A DNA stretch of 13,146 bases, from NCBI GenBank assembly GCA_024690695.1, contig JAILOS010000015.1, positions 1 to 13,146 of the forward strand, in the 5' to 3' direction. Positions 1 through 7,600 of the stretch are shown one piece after another (position 1 is the stretch's first letter; each line of letters starts with the position of its first letter). The notes under the pieces were generated by a model. It saw nothing but the letters and a program-made list of their open reading frames with translations, searched no databases and had not been told where the DNA came from. The DNA is from Oscillospiraceae bacterium (GTDB lineage Bacteria > Bacillota_A > Clostridia > Oscillospirales > Oscillospiraceae). Both the position numbers and the translations under genes were made by a program.

Positions 1-25
1 TGTCGCCGTCGTTTCCATACTGTGC

Positions 26-54
26 ATGATACACCCGTTTTCCCCTTCGTTCAA
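26..54 (-). promoter_or_regulatory. putative promoter pointing off the left edge
   Basis: Read on the minus strand, a TTGAAC -35 box (49-54) is followed after 17 nt by a TATCAT -10 box (26-31). The -10 matches the sigma-A consensus at 5 of 6 positions and the -35 at 4 of 6. It lies just past the terminator of the arc unit, so it probably drives a separate leftward gene whose coding part is outside the window. No coding region can be supported in bases 1-59. Confidence 0.45.
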
Positions 55-59
55 GCGCC

Positions 60-92
60 AAAAAATACCGGGGATCGCCGATCCCCGGTATT
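60..92 (-). terminator. intrinsic terminator of the argS-arcA-arcB unit
   Basis: Bases 64-76 and 80-92 form a perfect 13-bp stem (core ACCGGGGATC) with a 3-nt loop. On the minus strand the stem is followed by a run of six T (65-60). It starts 13 nt after the arcB stop codon. This is the form of a strong Rho-independent terminator for minus-strand transcription. Confidence 0.9.
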
Positions 93-105
93 ATTGTCCT
101 TTGCT

Positions 106-1098
106 TCACTTGAGCGTCGCGTAGACGACGGCCTTGATCGTGTGCATGCGGTTCTCGGCCTCGCGGAACTGCCGCGCGTGGCTGCCGAGGAAGACCTCGT
201 CGGTGACCTCCATGGCGCTCAGGCCGAATTTCTGGTAGATCTCCTCGCCGATGGTCGTTTCCCGGTCGTGGAAGGCGGGCAGGCAGTGCATGAAGATGGC
301 CGTGGGCTTGGCCTTTTCCATCAGCGCGCCGTTGATCTGGTACGGGAGCAGCAGTCGGATGCGCTTTTCCCACAGCTCGGCCGGCTCGCCCATCGACAGC
401 CAGATATCGGTATAGAGAATGTCGCAGTCCTTCGCGCCCTGCGCGGGGTCCTCGGTGAACTCCAGGATCGCGCCGGTCTCGCCGGCGATCTCGTGGCATT
501 TCTCGATCAGCCATTCGGCGGGCATCAGCTCCTTCGGGCCGCAGGCGCAGTAGTGCAGGCCCAGCTTGGCGCAGACGACCATCAGGGAGTTGGCGACGTT
601 GTTGCGCGCATCGCCGAAGAAGGTCAGCTTCCGGCCCTTGAGATCGCCGAACTCCTCGCGCGCGGTGAGGATGTCCGCGAGCATCTGCGTGGGGTGGAAA
701 TCGTCGGTCAGGCCGTTCCACACCGGCACGCCGGAATACTTCGCCAGGTCCTCGACCGTGGACTGCTTGAAGCCGCGGTACTCGATGCCGTCGTACATCC
801 GGCCGAGCACCTTCGCGGTGTCGGCGATGGACTCCTTCTTGCCCATCTGGGAAGAGCCCGGATCCAGGAAGGTGACGCCCATGCCCAGGTCGCGCGCCGC
901 GACCTCAAAGGAGCAGCGGGTGCGGGTCGAGGTCTTCTCGAAGAGCAGGACGATCTGCTTGTCCGTCAGATACTTGTGCTCGATCCCGTTGTACTTCATG
1001 CGCTTGAACTCCGCCGCGAGATCCAGCAGATAGTTGATCTCCTCGGGCGTGTAGTCCAGCAGGGTGAGAAAGCTTCTTCCTCTGATATTCAGTCCCAT
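106..1098 (-). CDS. arcB: ornithine carbamoyltransferase, catabolic type (copy 1, argS-linked)
   Basis: In the deiminase pathway this cytoplasmic enzyme splits citrulline with phosphate into ornithine and carbamoyl phosphate; the reaction also runs in reverse. The 330-residue protein has the carbamoyl-phosphate loop STRTR (57-61), HPTQ (135-138), the ornithine-side DxxxSMG loop (231-237) and HCLP (271-274). The SMG loop favours ornithine over putrescine carbamoyltransferase. HCLPAFHD and gene context favour the catabolic ArcB form over the biosynthetic ArgF form. The start at 1098 is chosen because GGAGG at 1110-1114 sits 11 nt upstream; the in-frame ATG at 1119 lies before this site and would put it inside the gene. 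It follows arcA after 47 nt, is last in its operon, and aligns without gaps to the copy at 5160-6152 with about 42 differences counted by eye (about 87% identical). Confidence 0.95.
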   Translation of the reverse strand: MGLNIRGRSFLTLLDYTPEEINYLLDLAAEFKRMKYNGIEHKYLTDKQIVLLFEKTSTRTRCSFEVAARDLGMGVTFLDPGSSQMGKKESIADTAKVLGRMYDGIEYRGFKQSTVEDLAKYSGVPVWNGLTDDFHPTQMLADILTAREEFGDLKGRKLTFFGDARNNVANSLMVVCAKLGLHYCACGPKELMPAEWLIEKCHEIAGETGAILEFTEDPAQGAKDCDILYTDIWLSMGEPAELWEKRIRLLLPYQINGALMEKAKPTAIFMHCLPAFHDRETTIGEEIYQKFGLSAMEVTDEVFLGSHARQFREAENRMHTIKAVVYATLK

Positions 1099-1145
1099 TT
1101 CGTCGTTATCCTCCAGCATTTATCATAATCGGGATACTGCTCGTT

Positions 1146-2372
1146 TTATTCCGCCCGGATGAGCGGCATGGACATGCAGCGCGGGCCGCCGCGGCCGCGC
1201 GAAAGCTCGGCCGAAGGCATTTCCAGCAGCTCGACGCCGTTGTCGCGCAGGATGGGGTTGGTCACGTCGTTGCGTTCGTAAACGACGACCTTCCCCGGCG
1301 CGATCGCCAGGGTGTTCGAGCCGTCGTTCCACTGCTCGCGCGCCGCGGCGATCATGTCGTCGCCGCCGCAGTGAATCAGCTTCACGCGCTCGGTGTGCGT
1401 ATATTTCTCCAGGATGTTCTCGAGCGGCGCGTCGATCCGCTCGATATGCAGCTCGCCCGGGTCCTTCTCCCCCGGCGTGATCTCATACACCGTCAGCGGA
1501 CCGATGATGGCCGGGTGGACGATATACTTGTCGACGTCGATCTGCGTAAAGACCGTGTCGAGGTGCATGAAGGCGCGGGTGGAGGGGATGTCGAAGGCCA
1601 GCACGGTGCGCACGCTTGCCTCCGGGTCCCGGAAAAGCCGTCTGGAGACGTTTTCGATCCCGTCGGGCGAGGTGCGCTCGGAGATGCCGATCGCGATCGT
1701 GTCCGCCGTGAGGTTGAGCACGTCGCCGCCCTCGATGCTGGCGTGGTCGCTCCGCTCGCAGTAGCGCCGGACGGAGGCGTAGTCCGGATGATATTTGAAG
1801 ATATACTCCGCGTAGATCGTCTCGCGCCGCCGCGTCGGGAAACGCATGCGGTTGAGGAAGATGCCGTTGCCGACCGAGGCGAAGGGGTCCCGCGCGAAAT
1901 ATAGGTTCGGCATCGGGTCGACGATCAGGTCGTCGGCGGGGGCGATGCGGTCCTGCAGCGAGTAGGCCGAGGCTCCGCCCATCTCCTTGAGCGTGATGCC
2001 CTCCATCGTCTTCTGCACCAGCGCCTTGCCGGAGTAGTTCTCCAACAGGTAGTCGCAGAGCTTGTCCTGCCACTTGCCGGTGCGGATATCGCCCTCGGTC
2101 AGCCACTGGTTGAGGAAGGGGCGGACGAGCTCCGGGCGGAGCGCGAGCACCTCGCTCATCAGGTCCTCGAGATAGACGACCTCCACGCCGTTATCGCGCA
2201 GGATCGCCGCGAAGGCGTCGTGCTCCCGCTGCGCGACCTTCAGAAAAGGGATATCGTCGAAGAGCAGCTCCGGCAGCCGTTTCGGCGTCAGCTTCAGCAG
2301 CTCCTCTCCGGGGCGGTGGAGCAGCACCCTTTTAAGCGGTGCGATCTCGCTTTTGACACAGATACTGTTCAT
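1146..2372 (-). CDS. arcA: arginine deiminase (copy 1, argS-linked)
   Basis: Hydrolyses L-arginine to citrulline and ammonia, the first step of the ADI pathway, in the cytoplasm. The protein is 408 residues, the usual family length. Guanidine-modifying family residues are visible: Asp162 in RDPF, Glu214 in EGGD, His270 and Asp272 in MHLDT, and the nucleophile Cys399 in GGPRCMSMP near the C-terminus. AGGAG at 2379-2383 lies 6 nt before the ATG. It starts 31 nt after the argS stop with no promoter between them, so it is probably cotranscribed with argS, with arcB following. It differs from the copy at 6210-7439 at about 100 positions (about 75% identical, one single-residue gap). All catalytic residues are kept, so nothing suggests decay. 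Confidence 0.96.
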   Translation of the reverse strand: MNSICVKSEIAPLKRVLLHRPGEELLKLTPKRLPELLFDDIPFLKVAQREHDAFAAILRDNGVEVVYLEDLMSEVLALRPELVRPFLNQWLTEGDIRTGKWQDKLCDYLLENYSGKALVQKTMEGITLKEMGGASAYSLQDRIAPADDLIVDPMPNLYFARDPFASVGNGIFLNRMRFPTRRRETIYAEYIFKYHPDYASVRRYCERSDHASIEGGDVLNLTADTIAIGISERTSPDGIENVSRRLFRDPEASVRTVLAFDIPSTRAFMHLDTVFTQIDVDKYIVHPAIIGPLTVYEITPGEKDPGELHIERIDAPLENILEKYTHTERVKLIHCGGDDMIAAAREQWNDGSNTLAIAPGKVVVYERNDVTNPILRDNGVELLEMPSAELSRGRGGPRCMSMPLIRAE

Positions 2373-2403
2373 GTATCGCTCCTGATGATAAAGATTGCCC
2401 GTA

Positions 2404-4062
2404 TCACATGCTCTCCGGGGCGGAGACGCCGATGAGCGCGAGCGCGTTGCGCAGCGTGATCTTCGTCGCCGTCACGAGCCCCAGACGCTGGTTCGTCAGC
2501 TCGGGATCGTCGGGATTGTTGACCTTGACGGCGTTGTAGTAGGCGTGGAAGGTCTTGACCAGCGAAATGATATAGTCCGTGAGCTTGTTGGGCTTGCGCA
2601 GCGCCGCGTCGGCGGCGACCTCCGCGGGGAACTCGCCGATCTTCTTGAGCAGCAGCAGCTCGCGCTCGTCCGTCAGACGGTCGTAGCGGCCGGTCTGCTC
2701 GAACCTGGCGATCTTGGGGTTCGTCAGGATCGAGTTCATGCGCGAATGGGCGTACTGGGCGTAGTAGACCGGGTTGTCGTTGTCGCGGCTGCGGGCCAGC
2801 TTGAGGTCGAGGTCCATGTGCGTGGCCACGTCCTTGGACACGAAAAACCAGCGCGCGGCGTCCACGCCGATGTCCTCGCACAGCTCGCGCAGGCTCAGCG
2901 CGTTGCCGGTGCGCTTGGACATCTTGACCTCCTTGCCGTCCTCGACCATGCGGACCATCTGGATCAGATCGACCGAGAGCGTGCCCTCCGGATAGCCCAG
3001 CGCGGTCAGCGCGGCCTGCATGCGGGTGACGTAGGAGTGGTGGTCGGCGCCCCAGAGATCGACGAGCAGCGGATAGCCGCGCTCGACCTTGTAGACGTGG
3101 TTGGCGATGTCGGGCGTGAGGTAGGAAAGCGTGCCGTCGCTCTTGCGCAGGACGCGGTCCTTGTCGTCGCCGTATTCGCTCGAGCGGAACCACAGCGCCC
3201 CGTCCTGCTCATAGAGCAGGCCCATGTCCGCCATGCGTTTGAGGCAGCGCTCGATGCGCTCGCGGCCGTTTTCGTAGAAGAAGGTCTCGTGCATCCAGGA
3301 CTCGATGCGCACGCCGTAGAGCTTCAGGTCGCGGTCGATCTTTTCAAGCTCGCGCTTTTTGCCCTCGGCCATGAAATACTCCAGCCGCTCCTTCGGGTCG
3401 GCCTCGAGCCAGCGGTCGCCGTCGCGCGCGGCGATGTCCTCGGCGATGCGGCGCACGTCCTCGGCGTGATAGCCGCCCTCGGGCAGCGGGTAGTCGCGCC
3501 CGAAATGCTCGAAATAGCGGGCCGTCAGCGACTCGCCCAGCATGACGATCTGATTGCCGGCGTCGTTGACGTAGTACTCGCGCAAAACCTCCCAGCCGCT
3601 CGCCTCCATCATCCGGCAGATGCTGTCGCCCCAGGCGGCGTTGCGCGCGTGGCCGCAGTGCAGATCGCCGGTCGGATTGGCCGACACCCACTCGACCAGC
3701 ACCTTCTTGCCCTTGCCGGATTCGTTCCTGCCGTACGCGTCCCCGGCGTCGACGACCCGGTTGATCAGAGAGCTCAGCGCGTCGCTCTTCAGGCGGAAAT
3801 TGATGAAGCCCGGGCGGGCGACCGTGACCGATTCGGCCTCGGGCAGCAGCCCGCGCAGCTTTTCGGCCAGCGCCTCGGCGATCTCAAACGGGTTTTTGCG
3901 CAGCGTGCGGGCGAGCTTCATCGCCGCGCTGCTGGCGTAGTCGCCGAGCCGCGGGTCCTTCGGCTTCTCGATCACGAGCAGGCTCTCGTCGGCCTCCAGG
4001 GCGTAGACGGCCCGAACCGCCTCTTTCACCGCGTTAAAAAGCAGAGTTTCAAAATCGCTCAT
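2404..4062 (-). CDS. argS: arginyl-tRNA synthetase
   Basis: Class I aminoacyl-tRNA synthetase that charges tRNA-Arg with arginine using ATP. At 552 residues it has normal length. The N-terminal tRNA-recognition domain typical of ArgRS spans about residues 1-100. The HIGH-type motif appears as HCGH (135-138) within SANPTGDLHCGHARNA, the KMSKS-type motif as KMSKR (380-384), and a helical anticodon-binding domain follows from about residue 430. GGAGG at 4070-4074 lies 7 nt before the ATG, and an extended -10 promoter sits at 4104-4131. It heads a unit with arcA and arcB, which consume the same amino acid. This may be the cell's only ArgRS or a second, arginine-responsive copy; the window cannot tell. 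The 5' leader is about 40 nt, too short for a T-box. Confidence 0.97.
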   Translation of the reverse strand: MSDFETLLFNAVKEAVRAVYALEADESLLVIEKPKDPRLGDYASSAAMKLARTLRKNPFEIAEALAEKLRGLLPEAESVTVARPGFINFRLKSDALSSLINRVVDAGDAYGRNESGKGKKVLVEWVSANPTGDLHCGHARNAAWGDSICRMMEASGWEVLREYYVNDAGNQIVMLGESLTARYFEHFGRDYPLPEGGYHAEDVRRIAEDIAARDGDRWLEADPKERLEYFMAEGKKRELEKIDRDLKLYGVRIESWMHETFFYENGRERIERCLKRMADMGLLYEQDGALWFRSSEYGDDKDRVLRKSDGTLSYLTPDIANHVYKVERGYPLLVDLWGADHHSYVTRMQAALTALGYPEGTLSVDLIQMVRMVEDGKEVKMSKRTGNALSLRELCEDIGVDAARWFFVSKDVATHMDLDLKLARSRDNDNPVYYAQYAHSRMNSILTNPKIARFEQTGRYDRLTDERELLLLKKIGEFPAEVAADAALRKPNKLTDYIISLVKTFHAYYNAVKVNNPDDPELTNQRLGLVTATKITLRNALALIGVSAPESM

Positions 4063-4069
4063 CGTTCTT

Positions 4070-4131
4070 CCTCCCGAGCTCCCGATAGGTTTACAATGCT
4101 GATACTATACCACAAAACGCAAATAAAACAA
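4070..4131 (-). promoter_or_regulatory. promoter and ribosome binding site of argS-arcA-arcB
   Basis: On the minus strand TTGTTT (4126-4131), a 16-nt spacer and TATAGT (4104-4109) form a promoter. A TG one base upstream of the -10 makes it an extended -10 promoter, which compensates for the weak -35. The predicted leader is about 35-40 nt and carries GGAGG at 4070-4074. No clear ARG box or other palindromic operator is seen here. Confidence 0.65.
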
Positions 4132-4157
4132 GGGTTTTTCGCAAGATGCTGCCGAAT

Positions 4158-4190
4158 AAAACGGCGGACGTGCGCCATGCACATCCGCCG
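4158..4190 (-). terminator. intrinsic terminator after arcC
   Basis: Bases 4162-4173 pair with 4179-4190 around a 5-nt loop. On the plus strand position 4169/4183 is a C/A mismatch, but in minus-strand RNA it becomes a G-U pair, so the 12-bp stem is complete only in the minus direction. TTTTATT follows on that strand (4161-4155). A run of six T at 4195-4200 on the plus side would allow termination from the other direction too. It separates the arcABC unit from argS-arcAB. Confidence 0.85.
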
Positions 4191-4216
4191 CCCGTTTTTT
4201 CGGTCGTTCCGATAAA

Positions 4217-5158
4217 CTATACTCTTTTCACAACGGTGCCGGTCTTCCCTTCCATCGCCTCGGCGGCGCGGGACAGGGAGGTGATCAGCGCGGTGGCGCC
4301 GGGGCGGGCGCTGCGGACAAAGTCCATGCAGCTCTCTACCTTCGGCAGCATGCTGCCGGGCGCAAACTGACCCTCGGCGATATAGCGTTCACAGTCGGCC
4401 AGGGTCATCTCGCTCAGCTCGCGCTGACCGGGCTTGTTGTAATTGATGCAGACGCGGTCCACCGCGGTGAGGATGATCAGCCGGTCGGCGTTGAGCTCCA
4501 GCGCGAGGCGGGCGCTGGCACGGTCTTTGTCGATCACGGCGGCGACGCCGCGCAGCCCCTGTCCGGTCTCCGCCACGGGGATGCCGCCTCCGCCGACGGT
4601 GATGACGATATCGCCGGCCTCGACGAGCTGCTCGACGACGCGGCGCTCGACGATGCGCTTCGGGATCGGGGATGGAACGACACGGCGCCAGCCGCGGCCT
4701 GCGTCCTCGACGAAGACATAGCCCTTCTCCCGCGCGATGCGTTCGGCCTCCTCCTTCGTGTAGAAGCTGCCGACAGGCTTGGTCGGGTTTTGGAATCCGG
4801 GGTCGTTTTCATCGACGACCACCTGGGTGACGACGGTGGCGCATTCCCTGTCGATCCCGCGCGTGCGCAGCTCCTCCCGGATGGCCTGCTGCAGATGATA
4901 GCCGATATAGCCCTGCGTCATGGCCCCGCACTCGGGGAAGGGCATCGCGGGCGTGCCGCCGCCCTTGTTGGCCGAATACTCCATCGCCAGGTTGATCATG
5001 CCGACCTGCGGGCCGTTGCCGTGGCCGATGATGACCTCGCAGCCGCGCTCGACCAGATCGACGATCGGCCTGGCCGTGTTCTTCACCAGCGCGAGCTGCT
5101 CCTCCGGCGTTTTGCCGAGAGCGTTGCCGCCCAGCGCTACGACGATCCGCTCCGCCAT
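4217..5158 (-). CDS. arcC: carbamate kinase
   Basis: Transfers phosphate from carbamoyl phosphate to ADP, giving ATP and carbamate, which breaks down to NH3 and CO2. This is the energy-yielding last step of the ADI pathway. The 313-residue amino-acid-kinase-fold protein shows ALGGNAL (8-14), GHGNGPQVG (45-53), PTKPVG (125-130), GGGGIPV (189-195), VIDKD (208-212) and FAPGSMLPKVE (265-275), all expected for ArcC. The ATG follows the arcB stop by one base and the upstream ribosome binding site is weak (GAAG, 4 nt before the ATG), so translation is probably coupled to arcB. It is the only carbamate kinase in the window, so it may serve both deiminase/carbamoyltransferase pairs. Confidence 0.96.
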   Translation of the reverse strand: MAERIVVALGGNALGKTPEEQLALVKNTARPIVDLVERGCEVIIGHGNGPQVGMINLAMEYSANKGGGTPAMPFPECGAMTQGYIGYHLQQAIREELRTRGIDRECATVVTQVVVDENDPGFQNPTKPVGSFYTKEEAERIAREKGYVFVEDAGRGWRRVVPSPIPKRIVERRVVEQLVEAGDIVITVGGGGIPVAETGQGLRGVAAVIDKDRASARLALELNADRLIILTAVDRVCINYNKPGQRELSEMTLADCERYIAEGQFAPGSMLPKVESCMDFVRSARPGATALITSLSRAAEAMEGKTGTVVKRV

Positions 5159-5159
5159 T

Positions 5160-6152
5160 TTACTTCAGCGTGGCGTACATGACCGCCTTGATCGTGTGCA
5201 TGCGGTTCTCCGCCTCGTCGAACTGACGGGCCTGCTTGCCGAGGAACACGTCGTCCGTGACCTCCATGGCCTCAAGGCCGTATTTCTGGTAGATCTCCTC
5301 GCCCACGGTCGTCTCCCGGTCATGGAAGGCGGGCAGGCAGTGCATGAAGATCGCGGTGGGCTTGGCCTGCGCCATCAGCTCCTTGTTGATCTGATACGGC
5401 AGCAGCAGCCTGATGCGCTTTTCCCAGAGCTCGGCGGGCTCGCCCATCGAGACCCAGATATCGGTGTACAGCACGTCGCAGTCCTTCGCGCCCTGGGCGG
5501 GATCGTCCGTGAACTCCAGCACCGCGCCGGTCTCGGCGGCGACGGCCCGGCACTTCTCGATCAGCTCGTCCTTCGGCATCAGCTCCTTCGGGCCGCAGGC
5601 GCAGTAGTGCATGCCGAGCTTGGCGCAGACGACCATCAGAGAGTTGGCCACATTGTTGCGGGCGTCGCCGAAGAAGGTCAGCTTGCGGCCGCGCACGTCG
5701 CCGAACTCCTCACGGATCGTCAGGATATCGGCGAGCATCTGCGTGGGATGGAAGTCGTCGGTCAGGCCGTTCCACACCGGAACGCCGGAATATTTGGCCA
5801 GGTCTTCAACCACGGACTGCTTGAAGCCGCGGTATTCGATGCCGTCGTACATGCGGCCGAGGACCTTCGCCGTGTCGGCCAGGGACTCCTTCTTGCCCAT
5901 CTGGGAAGAGCCGGGGTCGAGGAAGGTCACGCCCATGCCCAGGTCGCGGGCGCCGACCTCGAAAGCGCAGCGGGTGCGCGTGGAGGTCTTCTCGAACAGC
6001 AGCACGACCTGCTTGTTCGTCAGCCATTTGTGCTCGACGCCGTTGGCCTTCATTCTCTTGAACTCGGCGGACAGCTCCAGCAGATACCGGATCTCAGCCG
6101 GCGAGTAGTCGAGAAGCGTGAGAAAGCTTCTGCCGCGGATATTCACTCCCAT
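5160..6152 (-). CDS. arcB: ornithine carbamoyltransferase, catabolic type (copy 2, arcC-linked)
   Basis: Second copy of the citrulline phosphorolysis enzyme, 330 residues, with the same landmarks as copy 1: STRTR 57-61, HPTQ 135-138, DxxxSMG 231-237 and HCLP 271-274. AGGAGG at 6160-6165 lies 7 nt before the ATG. It sits 57 nt after arcA and 1 nt before arcC, the classical arcABC order, which makes it the standard catabolic enzyme. Differences from copy 1 cluster around residues 193-217 and 257-263 and near the C-terminus. The centre of the two proteins (about 70-145) is nearly identical. Confidence 0.95.
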   Translation of the reverse strand: MGVNIRGRSFLTLLDYSPAEIRYLLELSAEFKRMKANGVEHKWLTNKQVVLLFEKTSTRTRCAFEVGARDLGMGVTFLDPGSSQMGKKESLADTAKVLGRMYDGIEYRGFKQSVVEDLAKYSGVPVWNGLTDDFHPTQMLADILTIREEFGDVRGRKLTFFGDARNNVANSLMVVCAKLGMHYCACGPKELMPKDELIEKCRAVAAETGAVLEFTDDPAQGAKDCDVLYTDIWVSMGEPAELWEKRIRLLLPYQINKELMAQAKPTAIFMHCLPAFHDRETTVGEEIYQKYGLEAMEVTDDVFLGKQARQFDEAENRMHTIKAVMYATLK

Positions 6153-6209
6153 GATGTTTCCTCCTGATTTTTTCAGATAATATATGTGATTAGCCTTGCT
6201 ATTGCGCGC

Positions 6210-7439
6210 TTATTCTTCGCGGATGAGCGGCATGGACATGCAGCGCGGGCCGCCGCGTCCGCGGGAGAGCTCCGCCGAGGGCATCTCGAGCACCTCGATC
6301 CCCTCGTCGCGCAGGATGGCGTTGGTGACGCTGTTGCGCTGGTAGACGACGATTTTGCCCGGGGCGATGCAGAGCGTGTTCGAGCCGTCGTTCCACTGTT
6401 CGCGGGCCGCGGCGATCAGATCGCCGCCGCCGCAGCAGATCAGTCGGACCTTCTCCTCGTGGGTGTAGCGTTCCAGAATCTCGGGCAGTTCCGCGTCGAT
6501 CTGGGTGATTTTCAAAAGCGCGGGGTTTTTCTCATTGGGGCGCAGCTCATAGACTGTCAGCGGGCCGAGGATCGCCGGGTGCACCGTATACAGTGCGCGG
6601 TCGATCTGCGTGAAGACCGTGTCCAGATGCATGAACGCGCGGCAGTCGGGGATTTTGAAGGCCAGCACCGTCCGGATCTTCGATTCCGGATCGGCAAAGA
6701 GATTGTGCGCGGCGGCCTCCACCCCGTCGGGGCTCGTGCGCTGCGAAATACCGATCGCGATCGTGTCCTCCGAGAGGATCAGCACGTCGCCGCCCTCGAT
6801 GCTGCCGTGCAGGCCGCGGTCGTAATAGCGCTTGACCAGGCCGGCGAAGTCGGGATGGTAGCGGAAAATATAATCCGCGTAGATCGTCTCGCGCCGGCGG
6901 ATCGGATACCGCATACGGTTGAGGAAGGCGCCCCTGCCGACCGTGGCGAAGGGATCGCGCATAAAATACAGGTTCGGCATCGGATCAACGATCAGATCGT
7001 CGGGCGGGGCGGTGCGGTCCTGCAGGGAATAGCCGGAGACATTGCCCATCTCGCGCAGCGTTATGCCCTCCATAGTCTTTTCCACGAGCGCCTTGCCCTC
7101 GAAGTTGCTGCAGAGGTAGTCGTACAGCTTGTTCTGCCATTTTTGAGTACGGATCTCGCCCTCTTCGAGCCACTGATAGAGGAAGGGGCGGGTCAGCTCC
7201 GGGTGCAGGGCCAGCACCTCGGTCATCAGATCCTCGAGGTAAACGACCTCCGCGCCGTTTTCGCGCAGGATACGGGCAAAAGCGTCGTGCTCCTGCTGGG
7301 CCACCTGCAAAAACGGGATATCGTCGAAAAGCAGCTCCGGCAGCCGGTCCGGGATCAGGTTGAGCAGCTCGCCGCCGGGCCGGTGCAGCAGCACCTTTCT
7401 GAGCGGCTTGATCTCGCTCGTAACGCAAATACCTTTCAT
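6210..7439 (-). CDS. arcA: arginine deiminase (copy 2, arcC-linked)
   Basis: First gene of the arcABC unit; hydrolyses arginine to citrulline and ammonia. The protein has 409 residues with Asp162 (RDPF), Glu215 (EGGD), His271 and Asp273 (MHLDT) and the nucleophile Cys400 (GGPRCMSMP). Compared with copy 1 there is one extra residue near 201. AGGAGG at 7444-7449 lies only 4 nt before the ATG, and the overlapping AGGAG at 7442-7446 is closer still, so this site is tight but strong. A good sigma-A promoter is present at 7479-7506. Of the two deiminases this one has the better promoter and an adjacent kinase, so it is the likelier main ATP-generating copy; that is inference. Confidence 0.96.
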   Translation of the reverse strand: MKGICVTSEIKPLRKVLLHRPGGELLNLIPDRLPELLFDDIPFLQVAQQEHDAFARILRENGAEVVYLEDLMTEVLALHPELTRPFLYQWLEEGEIRTQKWQNKLYDYLCSNFEGKALVEKTMEGITLREMGNVSGYSLQDRTAPPDDLIVDPMPNLYFMRDPFATVGRGAFLNRMRYPIRRRETIYADYIFRYHPDFAGLVKRYYDRGLHGSIEGGDVLILSEDTIAIGISQRTSPDGVEAAAHNLFADPESKIRTVLAFKIPDCRAFMHLDTVFTQIDRALYTVHPAILGPLTVYELRPNEKNPALLKITQIDAELPEILERYTHEEKVRLICCGGGDLIAAAREQWNDGSNTLCIAPGKIVVYQRNSVTNAILRDEGIEVLEMPSAELSRGRGGPRCMSMPLIREE

Positions 7440-7441
7440 AG

Positions 7442-7506
7442 CTCCTCCTTGTAAAAAAGGTCGCGGGCTCCACCTGCTATTATAGTCATATTTCCGGCGC
7501 GGTCAA
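7442..7506 (-). promoter_or_regulatory. promoter and ribosome binding site of arcA-arcB-arcC
   Basis: On the minus strand TTGACC (7501-7506), 16 nt and TATAAT (7479-7484) form a near-consensus sigma-A promoter. The leader then carries a T-rich run (7453-7458) and an AGGAGG at 7444-7449. I looked for an ARG box (TGAAT...ATTCA type) or an FNR/CRP-like dyad overlapping it and found none. Confidence 0.75.
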
Positions 7507-7547
7507 GGAAGAATTTGGCTCGGCGCCTCCCCGCCCCGGGAAAGGGC

Positions 7548-7596
7548 AAAAAACCGCCGGCCAGCTCCCTCAAGGGAGCGGACCGGCGGTTTTTTA
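7548..7596. terminator. bidirectional terminator after the methyltransferase
   Basis: CCGCCGG (7554-7560) pairs with CCGGCGG (7583-7589), and inside it GCTCCCT (7564-7570) pairs with AGGGAGC (7573-7579). Six A precede the stem and six T follow it, so U-runs result in both directions. In the minus direction it starts 4 nt after the methyltransferase stop and insulates the arcABC promoter from the ABC operon. Confidence 0.9.
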
Positions 7597-7600
7597 TCCG

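Noticed and set aside
1099..1119. Earlier start of the first arcB at 1119
   Set aside because: The GGAGG ribosome binding site at 1110-1114 would fall inside the gene, and the second copy begins at the equivalent of 1098.
4063..4157. T-box or other riboswitch upstream of argS
   Set aside because: From the predicted start site the leader is only about 35-40 nt, too short for a T-box, and there is no antiterminator/terminator pair.
2395..4215. A 606-residue plus-strand reading frame opposite argS
   Set aside because: High GC with few stops on the antisense strand creates such frames. It has no recognisable domain, while the minus strand encodes a complete ArgRS.
6153..6209. Internal promoter or attenuator in the arcA-arcB gap
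   Set aside because: The gap is AT-rich with a TATATT, but no acceptable -35 is present at the right distance, and the CTGA/TCAG dyad is only 4 bp.
7440..7545. ArgR (ARG box), FNR or CRP operator upstream of arcABC
   Set aside because: No TGAAT...ATTCA pair and no FNR/CRP-like dyad could be found around the promoter, nor upstream of argS.
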